Assembly: GCA_964276095.1 (NCBI GenBank)
Contig: CAXYDR010000001.1
Span: 868,001 to 932,000 of the forward strand
DNA length: 64,000 bases
Reading direction: 5' to 3'
Source: GCA-2733415 sp964276095
Lineage (GTDB): Bacteria; Bacteroidota; Bacteroidia; Flavobacteriales; Flavobacteriaceae
Part shown: positions 9,120 to 16,848 of the stretch, piece by piece
Layout: every line of letters starts with the position of its first letter
Numbering within the stretch: position 1 is the first letter of the stretch
Notes under the pieces: generated by a model
Told to the model about the DNA's origin: nothing
The model's database searches: none
The model's input: the letters and a program-made list of their open reading frames with translations, nothing else
Position numbers and translations under genes: made by a program

Positions 9120-9308
9120 CTAATTAAATTAACATTTGTTATTTTTTCATATAACATGATAATAATCAGTCTTTAAAACTGTAAAACAGTGGATATTTGC
9201 TATTAAAGTTTTGATGTAATAAAAATCAATATTACGTAATCAAACTTTTTAAAAAATTTATAATTAATGATACTCTTTATGTATTATTATCTAAAAACTA
9301 TAAAGCAA

Positions 9309-11102
9309 ATGAAAAAACATTCGTTTCACATCCCAGTAATGGGAATTGGCTTTACTATTGACACTCCTTTAAAAGTTTCGCAATACGGAATGGATTCTGT
9401 CGTATCTTTAGTAGATGACATTCTTCTTGAAAAATTAAGAAAAATGTACTGTGGTAAATATGAAATACCATATCAAGAAATATCGGATAAAATTGAGGAT
9501 TTTAGAGCGAAGAGGATTACTTCTTACCTTAATATGCTTAATAATTTAGCCGAAAAAAAGTTTAATGAGCTTAAAAATTCTTCCATTGAAACTAGTTCAG
9601 GAATAAAGCAATATTTTAATATGCTTCCCGATAGTTCAAGTCTTAAAAAGGAATTCAAGCGTTTAACAGCAGATTATTTTAACGTAGATGAAATTAAATC
9701 ATGGGTAAAAGATAATTTATCAATGGGTAGCATTGATGTAAATATCATGACCAAACTTGATAAGGAAAATTATGTTAATAAAGAACAGCTTCCTGTTGAA
9801 TTTAATGATGCACATGCAGCTTTAAGAGGATATGCTAATAGTGATTTATCTTCTTCTATAGTGCTTTCTGCGGGAATGAATCCTCGTTTATATGCATACA
9901 TGGAGCAATTTAAAGATTTCTTTCCTAATGAAAACGGACATATTAAAAAGCAAATAATTTTAAAAGTTAGTGATTATAGATCAGCATTAATTCAAGGGAA
10001 ATTCTTAGCTAAAAAAGGCTTGTGGGTTTCTGAATACAGAATTGAATCTGGTTTAAATTGTGGTGGACATGCATTTGCTACCGATGGTTATTTATTAGGT
10101 CCTGTGTTAGCAGAATTTAAAGAAAAACGTGAAGAACTAAGAGCTACTATCCAGGATTTATTATTGCAAACATTTTCGACTAAAGATCGAGCTATTCCTA
10201 AAGAGGATCTTTCAATTAAAATTACAGCTCAAGGTGGTGTTGGTACAGCTGAAGAGCATCAATTTTTACTTGACCATTACAGTGTTGATTCTGTTGGTTG
10301 GGGATCACCTTTTTTATTAGTTCCAGAAGCAACTACCGTTGATAAAGATACTTTGAGTAAATTAAAAGAAGCTAAGGAAAATGACATCTATTTAAGTGAT
10401 ATTTCTCCTTTAGGAGTACCTTTTAATAACTTAAGAGGGAATACTAAAGATCTTGAAAAAGAGAAAAATCTTGAAAAAGGTAGACCTGGAAGTTCATGTC
10501 CTAGAAAACTTGTTATGTTAAACAAAGAGTTTAAAGATACAGGTCTATGTGTAGCTTCACGTGAATATCAATATTTAAAACTTAAAGAACTAGATAGTAA
10601 AGAATTGCCTTCAAAAGAACATGATAAGGAGTATGATAAAATAACAGTAAAGTCATGTACTTGTGTTGGTTTAGGTACATCTGCTCTAATTGCGCACGAT
10701 ATTGAAACAAAATCTGAAGGTTCTGGAGTTTCTGTATGTCCTGGGCCAAATATGGCTTATTTTTCAAAAGAAATCAGTTTAAATGAAATGACTGATCATA
10801 TATATGGAGAATCTAATGTAATTAGCAGAACAGACAGGCCTAATATGTTTACTAAAGAACTGACTATTTATATAGACTATCTTAAGGATAAAATTGAAGA
10901 ATCAAAAGACGATATGACAAATAAACAAAAGAAATACCTTCAAAAATTCACTAAAAATTTAAAAGAAGGAATTGGTTATTATCAGGAGTTATTTAATAAT
11001 TTAAACGCTTCTTTTCAAGAGACAAAAGCTGAAGTATTAAATGATTTGAATTCAAACAATCAAGAGTTAACATTGTTAGCGATAAAGATTGATAATTTAT
11101 AA
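9309..11102 (+). CDS. Uncharacterised cysteine-rich protein, TIM-barrel-like
   Basis: No function is recognised. I place the start at 9309 (MKKHSFHIPVMGIGFTID), because the 14 upstream residues from 9267 look like untranslated leader; that gives 597 residues. No signal peptide or membrane segment is seen. The middle has a stretch (AQGGVGTAEEH then DSVGWGSPFLLVPEA) that resembles the phosphate- or flavin-binding strand-loop of FMN TIM barrels such as glutamate synthase. Cysteines cluster in GLNCGGHAF, SSCPRKL, GLCVAS, KSCTCVGLG and VCPGPNMAYF, suggesting metal or iron-sulfur binding. The last 80 residues are helical. It probably forms its own transcript, with a hairpin after the stop. Confidence 0.7.
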   Translation: MKKHSFHIPVMGIGFTIDTPLKVSQYGMDSVVSLVDDILLEKLRKMYCGKYEIPYQEISDKIEDFRAKRITSYLNMLNNLAEKKFNELKNSSIETSSGIKQYFNMLPDSSSLKKEFKRLTADYFNVDEIKSWVKDNLSMGSIDVNIMTKLDKENYVNKEQLPVEFNDAHAALRGYANSDLSSSIVLSAGMNPRLYAYMEQFKDFFPNENGHIKKQIILKVSDYRSALIQGKFLAKKGLWVSEYRIESGLNCGGHAFATDGYLLGPVLAEFKEKREELRATIQDLLLQTFSTKDRAIPKEDLSIKITAQGGVGTAEEHQFLLDHYSVDSVGWGSPFLLVPEATTVDKDTLSKLKEAKENDIYLSDISPLGVPFNNLRGNTKDLEKEKNLEKGRPGSSCPRKLVMLNKEFKDTGLCVASREYQYLKLKELDSKELPSKEHDKEYDKITVKSCTCVGLGTSALIAHDIETKSEGSGVSVCPGPNMAYFSKEISLNEMTDHIYGESNVISRTDRPNMFTKELTIYIDYLKDKIEESKDDMTNKQKKYLQKFTKNLKEGIGYYQELFNNLNASFQETKAEVLNDLNSNNQELTLLAIKIDNL

Positions 11103-11122
11103 ACAACAAATTATAATTATAA

Positions 11123-11154
11123 AAAAAGCTTCTATTTATAAATAGAAGCTTTTT
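11123..11154. terminator. Bidirectional hairpin terminator
   Basis: A perfect 12-bp inverted repeat (AGCTTCTATTTA / TAAATAGAAGCT) flanked by an A-run on the left and a T-run on the right. It lies between two convergent genes and can serve both. Confidence 0.8.
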
Positions 11155-11174
11155 ACTTTTATAAGTGTTATTCT

Positions 11175-11933
11175 TTATTTTACACATCTAAATCCTAAAT
11201 TCTGCATTGTATATTTTGCTTTTAAGCTTCCTCTAACGGCATACCTCATAAAAGCAGCGTAATTCATTAAATCAGTTGCTCCTAATGCTGCACTTCCACA
11301 AAATAAATTACTGTCATTATCTACATCTTTACGAGATTCTCCAGAAACTAATACTGAATTAAAATCGGAGGTCCACTCCCATACAAGACCGTGTAAATCA
11401 TACACTTTCCAATAATTTTTAAATGTTGAACCTATATCATTATTAAATGTTTTGGGCTTTTCATACCAAGATAAAATATACTCATTATAGGTTTTTATTT
11501 GTCTAGCATCAGGTTGTGTTTCATTTGCCATTGCAACATATTCCCATTCATCTATTGTAGGCAAGCGTTTTCCTTGGCATTCGCAATACTCATTTGCTGC
11601 AAACCACGATATATTAGTTGCAGGAGCTTTTAATGATTGTGACGACCCTAATGTGACATCAGAAGTCCAATTAATGAGGTAACTTTTATCCGCAAATAAG
11701 CTAATAACTTTTGATCTCCTCCATTTTGGGTATTCCTTTACAAACTTTATATATTCTTGATTTGTTACTGGATATACATCCATTTTGAAATCAGTTATAG
11801 TCACTTGTAAAGAATCTCTTCCATAGAGAGGAATGAAGGTATCACCTTTTATATCAACCATTTCAGATTGACTATTAGCCTTTGTTACACAAAGTAACAT
11901 AGCAAAAACTGTTAATTTTAAAATTGTATTCAT
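11175..11933 (-). CDS. Secreted formylglycine-generating-enzyme-like (SUMF1/FGE) protein
   Basis: A 252-residue protein with an N-terminal signal peptide (MNTILKLTVFAMLLCVTKANS). The FGE fold is seen in MDVYPVTNQEYIKFVKEYP, PATNISWFAANEYCECQGKRLPT followed by IDEWEYVA, and the closing NLGFRCVK. Relatives in Flavobacteriia are often encoded beside copper nitrite reductase or other denitrification genes, which fits the NO-reductase operon 8 kb away, but no nitrite reductase is present here. The fold alone does not prove formylglycine formation, since many members have other roles. A TGA-N6-TCA dyad sits about 125 bp upstream. Confidence 0.8.
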   Translation of the reverse strand: MNTILKLTVFAMLLCVTKANSQSEMVDIKGDTFIPLYGRDSLQVTITDFKMDVYPVTNQEYIKFVKEYPKWRRSKVISLFADKSYLINWTSDVTLGSSQSLKAPATNISWFAANEYCECQGKRLPTIDEWEYVAMANETQPDARQIKTYNEYILSWYEKPKTFNNDIGSTFKNYWKVYDLHGLVWEWTSDFNSVLVSGESRKDVDNDSNLFCGSAALGATDLMNYAAFMRYAVRGSLKAKYTMQNLGFRCVK

Positions 11934-12387
11934 AGATATTAAGAATATTATTTCCCGCCAGCGGTATTTTCATATTTACTGTGATTTCTCTAGCTTGTCT
12001 TTTTAAATAATAAGAGCTCACGATAAGTTAAATATAACCCATATAATTAAATATACTTATGACATATATCATAATGAATTAAAGCGTTAAAGTAACTAAA
12101 AAACACCCTGAAATTACTACTGAAAACATTCATTTTATTTAAGCGTATAGAAACTATACCTAAATTTACATAAAAAAAGAGATGTCTATAAGGCAATGAA
12201 GGCAATCTCTTCTTTTGAAGAATATTTTACCACAAAATAATTTTTTACATGCAAACAAATCGTTCATTATAGCAATTGAAGAAAATTTAATTAAGTAGAT
12301 AGAATTAATATTGATTAACAACTAATTCCAATTGGACAGTTGTATAAAAGTGGCAAAAATAATTATAAACTGACTTGTATTTAAAAA
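11934..12387. other. 454-bp gene-free stretch
   Basis: No convincing reading frame, RNA gene or insertion-sequence end is visible. It holds the dyad at 12057-12074, an imperfect repeat GGCAATGAAGGCAA near 12191-12204, and a weak stem (AAGAGAT ... ATCTCTT) at about 12178-12213. It separates two leftward genes and probably contains the promoter of the FGE-like gene. Confidence 0.5.
12057..12074. promoter_or_regulatory. Candidate CRP/FNR-type dyad
   Basis: TTATGA-CATATA-TCATAA is a perfect 6-6-6 inverted repeat whose core TGA-N6-TCA matches the half-site geometry of CRP/FNR-family regulators. It lies 124-141 bp upstream of the start codon of the FGE-like gene on the minus strand. In AT-rich DNA such a dyad can occur by chance. 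Confidence 0.3.
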
Positions 12388-12858
12388 CTATAAACCAGTG
12401 TTTACAAATTTTGGTAATTTATATTTTGGTCTATCATTTTCAAATTCAAAAAGCTTTGAATAATCCATCAAATTGGGTAAATTATCAAGTTTGCAAAGGA
12501 ATTCAACTGTATTACATAATCCTAAAAATAAAAGGTTCTTATCGGTAGGGTTTTCAGGTTTTATTGATGTATGGGTTAATGGCACACTATAACCACAACC
12601 AGTCAAAAATTCTACTTCAATACGCAATAATTCTTTTGGGGAATAACCATAAATTCTTCGACCAAAATTTTCATTTAGTTTTCCTATATAACTTAATTCT
12701 AATGAGCCATGAGATTCTGTTAAATAATTCCAATAATCTGTATTGTCACATATATTACCTACCGCACAACTTTTACAATATTCAGGGTTTAAAGTACCAT
12801 TATGAAATGCTACATATAGTTTTGCTATTGCATGTTCTAATCTTTTTGATGTTTTCAT
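12388..12858 (-). CDS. Conserved small Bacteroidota protein (often misnamed NqrF)
   Basis: A 156-residue soluble protein without signal peptide or membrane helix. Motifs include KRLEHAIAKLYVAFHNGTLNPE, the cysteine pair CKSCAVGNICDN (near residues 28-39), GCGYSVPL and NPTDKNLLFLGLC. This family is common in Flavobacteriia and is frequently labelled as Na+-translocating NADH-quinone reductase subunit F, although it has neither the ferredoxin nor the flavin/NADH domains of NqrF. The function is unknown; the cysteines might bind metal. It appears to stand alone. Confidence 0.7.
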   Translation of the reverse strand: MKTSKRLEHAIAKLYVAFHNGTLNPEYCKSCAVGNICDNTDYWNYLTESHGSLELSYIGKLNENFGRRIYGYSPKELLRIEVEFLTGCGYSVPLTHTSIKPENPTDKNLLFLGLCNTVEFLCKLDNLPNLMDYSKLFEFENDRPKYKLPKFVNTGL

Positions 12859-13197
12859 GACTTTATAATTATAAACTATAAGTTAATACTTGTTTACCAC
12901 AAATCAAAACAAAAATACAAGTAACCATTTGATTATAAGTATGATGAAAACACATAGCAAGATGATTAGTAATTGATATTACTATAATAAATAAAGTATA
13001 AGATATTATCAACCTTGTTAAATAAACCAATTTCTTTGCAAATAATCTTATGTTTTTTGAGTAGTGTGTTCCGTAATTACTATTTCTAAAATAGCAGGTT
13101 AATTTATAGAACAATATAAAAGTGGAGCAGTTAAATAGCAACAACTTATTCTATTTTTTACCAGAACTGTAGCAATAAATCCATTTTGAATAGATAA
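12859..13197. other. 339-bp AT-rich gene-free stretch
   Basis: Nothing convincing is seen. The only longer frame (minus strand, 12869-13144) is hydrophobic low-complexity sequence with no recognisable pattern. It presumably holds the promoter of the leftward gene at 12858 and whatever drives the DUF1853 gene. Confidence 0.4.
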
Positions 13198-14016
13198 TAT
13201 TGTACCATCAATAAATCTAACAACATACAACTCCAACACCAAGGCTATAAAGCAACACCTCAATTATGGGAAGGTGATTTAGTTGGGTTAACTCAAGTAA
13301 AATTACCGGATTCTGACAGTGGTTTAGCTGAAATTAGTATCAAACAAAAATTACGTTTAGGGCATTTGGTTGAACGTTTTGTATCACATGAATTAAGTTA
13401 CCACAATACTATTGAAATATTAGCTGAAAATATTCAAATTAAACATGATAAGGTTACAATTGGTGAAATAGATTGTTTAATAAAACATACCCACACTCCT
13501 ATTCATTTAGAAATTATATACAAATTTTATTTATATGATGAGTCAGTTGGTAACTCTGAGCTTGAGCATTGGATAGGCCCGAACAGAAAAGATAGTTTAA
13601 TAGAAAAAATAACAAAACTAAAAACAAAACAATTACCACTACTCTATAAGCCAGAAACAGAACAACTCCTAGAGCAACACGAACTTGATGTGAATAATAT
13701 CCAGCAACAAGTCTATTTTAAAGCACAATTATTTGTTCCTTATCAAATGCTTGGCATGTCATTACGTTTGATAAACAACCAATGTATTCAAGGGTACTAC
13801 CTGCATTTTAATGATCTAGAACAATTAAATAACTATCAGTTTTACATACCTATAAAATTAGATTGGTTAACAGATGTACATAACGATGTTAATTGGTTGG
13901 ATTATAATGAAGGAATAAAAACTATTGAAGAATCAATTATTCAAGAAAGAGCTCCTTTATGCTGGATTAAGTCAAAAAATAATACTCTACAAAAGGTTTT
14001 TGTTGTTTGGTGGTAG
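13198..14016 (+). CDS. DUF1853 family protein, start codon missing or unusual
   Basis: The product resembles DUF1853 proteins, whose function is unknown. Recognisable pieces are KLRLGHLVERFVSHEL, GEIDCLIKHTHTPIHLEIIYKFYLYD and a late LDWLTDVHNDVNWL. Family-like sequence (HQGYKATPQLWEGDLVGLTQ) continues upstream of the only conventional in-frame start, a TTG at 13366 that lies inside the domain. The open frame runs back to a stop at 13195 with no ATG, GTG or earlier TTG. An ATC codon at 13207 sits about where initiation is expected. Either a rare start is used or the gene has lost its start and is decaying. From 13366 the protein would be 216 residues and truncated. Confidence 0.65.
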   Translation, partial: YCTINKSNNIQLQHQGYKATPQLWEGDLVGLTQVKLPDSDSGLAEISIKQKLRLGHLVERFVSHELSYHNTIEILAENIQIKHDKVTIGEIDCLIKHTHTPIHLEIIYKFYLYDESVGNSELEHWIGPNRKDSLIEKITKLKTKQLPLLYKPETEQLLEQHELDVNNIQQQVYFKAQLFVPYQMLGMSLRLINNQCIQGYYLHFNDLEQLNNYQFYIPIKLDWLTDVHNDVNWLDYNEGIKTIEESIIQERAPLCWIKSKNNTLQKVFVVWW

Positions 14017-14116
14017 TAAATACTACAAGTGTAATTACTAAGCTATTATAGCGACTATAGAACGGTAATAATTATTGTATTTTTGATAAATAATACAACA
14101 CTATAACAACTTGCTT

Positions 14117-14563
14117 ATGATCACTTGGAAATATGTAATACAATTTGCAGTAAAAGGTAATCCAATACCAGATAAAAGAGTAGAAAAAACTGCTTCGGAA
14201 TGGAAAGCATTATTATCACCAGAACAGTTTCGAATTACACGAAATAAAGGGACAGAAGCTCCTAATAGTGGTGCTTTATGTAGCAGTCATGAACTCGGTA
14301 AATATGCCTGTGTTTGTTGTGATACACTTCTATTTGATTCAAGTATAAAGTTTGAATCAGGGTCTGGATGGCCTAGTTTTACTGCTCCAATAAAAGAAAA
14401 TGCAATTCATTACACCAAAGATGAAACTTATGGTATGGTAAGAGTTGAGGTTACATGTAATACCTGTGATGCACATTTAGGGCATGTTTTCCCTGACGGA
14501 CCAGAGCCTAGCGGTTTGCGTTACTGTGTTAATTCAGAAAGTATTAAAATAGAGAGAGAATAA
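14117..14563 (+). CDS. msrB: Peptide methionine-R-sulfoxide reductase MsrB
   Basis: Reduces the R epimer of methionine sulfoxide in proteins. In 148 residues it shows the zinc-binding pairs CVCC and CNTC, the GSGWPSF block, HLGHVFPDGP, and the catalytic cysteine in LRYCVNS. The ATG at 14117 is chosen over a TTG two codons earlier. There is no signal peptide, so it acts in the cytosol. msrA starts two bases after its stop codon, so both stereospecific activities are made together. Confidence 0.93.
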   Translation: MITWKYVIQFAVKGNPIPDKRVEKTASEWKALLSPEQFRITRNKGTEAPNSGALCSSHELGKYACVCCDTLLFDSSIKFESGSGWPSFTAPIKENAIHYTKDETYGMVRVEVTCNTCDAHLGHVFPDGPEPSGLRYCVNSESIKIERE

Positions 14564-14565
14564 TT

Positions 14566-15102
14566 ATGAATGATTTAACATACGAAATAGCAACCTTTGG
14601 AGGTGGATGCTTTTGGTGTACAGAAGCAATATTTCAAGAAATAAACGGGATTCTAGATATTAAATCTGGTTTTAGTGGTGGAACAGTTCCAGGAACTCCA
14701 ACCTACAGAGAAGTTTGTTCAGGTTTAACTGGTCATGCAGAAGTTATACAAGTACAGTTTGATCCTAACATAATTTCTTATAAAAGTATCATTAGTATAT
14801 TCATGACTACCCATGATCCTACAACATTAAATCGTCAAGGAGCAGATTGTGGTACAGAATACCGTTCAATTATTTTATATCATGATAACATACAGAAAGA
14901 GAATATTAATGACGTTCTAAGTCAAGTGTCTGAATATTATCCTGATACTATTGTTACAGAAGTAGCTCCTTATAAAGCATTTCATGAGGCAGATTTAGAA
15001 CATCAAGATTATTATAAAAACAATAAAGGAAATAGGTATTGTGATATTGTTATTGAGCCAAAACTAGCACGATTGCGTAAATTATACATCAATCAAGCAT
15101 AA
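14566..15102 (+). CDS. msrA: Peptide methionine-S-sulfoxide reductase MsrA
   Basis: Reduces the S epimer of methionine sulfoxide. The catalytic motif GGGCFWCTEAIF lies at residues 12-23; other blocks are SGFSGGTVPGTPTYREVCSG, GHAEVIQVQFDP and the DCGTEYRSIILYHD segment. Its 178 residues are typical of a single-domain MsrA. It directly follows msrB and precedes selO by 64 bp, forming a small oxidative-damage-repair cluster. Confidence 0.94.
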   Translation: MNDLTYEIATFGGGCFWCTEAIFQEINGILDIKSGFSGGTVPGTPTYREVCSGLTGHAEVIQVQFDPNIISYKSIISIFMTTHDPTTLNRQGADCGTEYRSIILYHDNIQKENINDVLSQVSEYYPDTIVTEVAPYKAFHEADLEHQDYYKNNKGNRYCDIVIEPKLARLRKLYINQA

Positions 15103-15166
15103 AACAAAAGCTTAATTAATAAGATTAAAATACACGACACAAGTAACTATAATACAATAGTTTAAA

Positions 15167-16741
15167 ATGAAACTAAACATAAAAGATATATTTATAAAAG
15201 CACTTCCTTCTGATCCAATATTAGAAAACTCAAGAAGACAAGTTTCTGGTGCATGCTACTCATATGTAACGCCTAAAAAAACTAAGAAACCTCAGTTAAT
15301 TCATGTAGCAAATGAAGTTGCTTCGGAATTAGGAATTACTGAAGAAGATATAAAATCAGAAGACTTTGTTAATGTTTTTACAGGTAATACTATAATAGAA
15401 AACACTACATCTTACGCAATGTGTTATGGTGGGCATCAGTTTGGAAATTGGGCAGGTCAGTTAGGTGACGGAAGAGCAATTAATTTAACTGAGGTTGAAC
15501 ATCAAAATAAAACATGGGCAATACAACTTAAAGGAGCTGGTGAAACACCATATTCCAGAACTGCAGATGGCTTAGCTGTTTTACGTTCATCAGTACGCGA
15601 GTATTTATGTAGTGAAGCTATGTTTAATTTAGGAGTGCCTACAACACGCGCATTATCATTAGCTTTATCAGGAGATGAGGTTTTAAGAGATGTTTTGTAT
15701 GACGGGCATCCTGACTATGAAAAAGGTGCTATTGTTTGTAGAGTATCCCCTACATTCCTACGTTTTGGAAGTTATGAAATACACGCTTCTAGAAAAGATT
15801 ACAATACATTAAAAACTCTCGTAGATTATACTATTACGGAGCATTTTCCAGAAATAACATCACGAAATAAAGAAGGTTATTTACAATTCTTCAAAGAAGT
15901 AACTAATAGTACTTTACAGATGATTGTTCATTGGCAACGTGTTGGTTTTGTTCATGGTGTAATGAATACCGATAATATGTCAATCCTTGGTTTAACTATT
16001 GATTATGGTCCTTATGGTTGGTTAGAAGGATATGATTTTGACTGGACTCCAAATACCACAGACAAGCAAAATAAACGCTATCGTTTTGGAAATCAACCAA
16101 ATATTGGCTTATGGAACTTGTTACAACTAGCAAATGCATTATATCCATTAATTGAAGATGGAGCTGCTTTAGAAGAAATATTAAACGGTTATAATCAAGA
16201 TTTTCATCAAGAATACTACATAATGATGAAATCAAAACTTGGTTTAGTTAAAGAAAATACTGCTGATAGAGATTTGATAAAAGAATTAGAAGCTAATTTA
16301 CATTTATCAGAAACAGACATGACTATCTTTTATAGAAACCTATCCAATATCAACAGAGATATTGATTTTACTGACAATCACTCATTTTTAGACCCTATAA
16401 TAGACTCTTTTTATAATCCTGAGGAAATTACTGGTACTATCTTAGAGCGTTGGAAAAAGTGGTTTATAAGCTACACACAAAGATTACAAGAAGAAACTAT
16501 AACTGACCAAGAACGTAAAATAGCAATGGATAAAGTAAATCCAAAATATGTATTGCGTAATTATATGTCGCAATTGGCAATTGATGCAGCGGATAAAGAG
16601 AACTACTCATTAATTGATGAATTATACTCATTGCTTAAAAACCCATATAATGAACAGCCTGAGTACAGCAAGTGGTTTGTAAAACGACCTGAATGGGCAC
16701 GACATAAAGTAGGTTGTTCAATGTTATCTTGTAGTTCTTAA
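15167..16741 (+). CDS. selO: Protein adenylyltransferase SelO (YdiU family)
   Basis: A pseudokinase-fold enzyme that transfers AMP from ATP to protein hydroxyls. Signatures include YGGHQFGNWAGQLGDGRAI (nucleotide-loop region), LKGAGETPYSRTADGLAVLR, SSVREYL, HGVMNTDNMSILGLTIDYG and DYGPYGWLE. The C-terminus ends in MLSCSS, where the cysteine occupies the place of selenocysteine in animal SelO. At 524 residues it is full length. Known SelO function is protection during oxidative stress, which fits its position after msrB-msrA. Confidence 0.92.
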   Translation: MKLNIKDIFIKALPSDPILENSRRQVSGACYSYVTPKKTKKPQLIHVANEVASELGITEEDIKSEDFVNVFTGNTIIENTTSYAMCYGGHQFGNWAGQLGDGRAINLTEVEHQNKTWAIQLKGAGETPYSRTADGLAVLRSSVREYLCSEAMFNLGVPTTRALSLALSGDEVLRDVLYDGHPDYEKGAIVCRVSPTFLRFGSYEIHASRKDYNTLKTLVDYTITEHFPEITSRNKEGYLQFFKEVTNSTLQMIVHWQRVGFVHGVMNTDNMSILGLTIDYGPYGWLEGYDFDWTPNTTDKQNKRYRFGNQPNIGLWNLLQLANALYPLIEDGAALEEILNGYNQDFHQEYYIMMKSKLGLVKENTADRDLIKELEANLHLSETDMTIFYRNLSNINRDIDFTDNHSFLDPIIDSFYNPEEITGTILERWKKWFISYTQRLQEETITDQERKIAMDKVNPKYVLRNYMSQLAIDAADKENYSLIDELYSLLKNPYNEQPEYSKWFVKRPEWARHKVGCSMLSCSS

Positions 16742-16789
16742 ATTAAATATAGTTTTTACGATAAAAAGTTATAATTAATTCAGTAAAAC

Positions 16790-16835
16790 AAAAATGCCTT
16801 CTAATGATATATGAAAAACATTAGAAGGCATTTTT
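16790..16835. terminator. Bidirectional hairpin terminator
   Basis: A perfect 17-bp inverted repeat (left arm 16790-16806, right arm 16819-16835) with A-run and T-run flanks lies between convergent selO and a helicase gene. Confidence 0.85.
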
Positions 16836-16848
16836 GTACAATTTGGGA

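Noticed and set aside
9231..9240. ATTACGTAAT palindrome before the 597-residue gene as an operator
   Set aside because: A 10-bp palindrome in AT-rich DNA with no partner or second copy is not enough to claim a site.
11934..12387. Decayed mobile element between the FGE-like and the small protein genes
   Set aside because: No inverted ends, target duplications or transposase remnants could be read; repeats there are short and imperfect.
12388..12858. NqrF as product of the 156-codon gene
   Set aside because: It lacks a ferredoxin cysteine set, FAD and NADH domains and is far too short.
12869..13144. Minus-strand frame of 91 codons
   Set aside because: Low-complexity hydrophobic translation of AT-rich DNA with no family pattern; the start and leader are weak.
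13366..14016. TTG 13366 as the normal start of the DUF1853 gene
   Set aside because: It is inside a block (RLGHLVERF) that belongs to the domain, and family-like sequence continues upstream.
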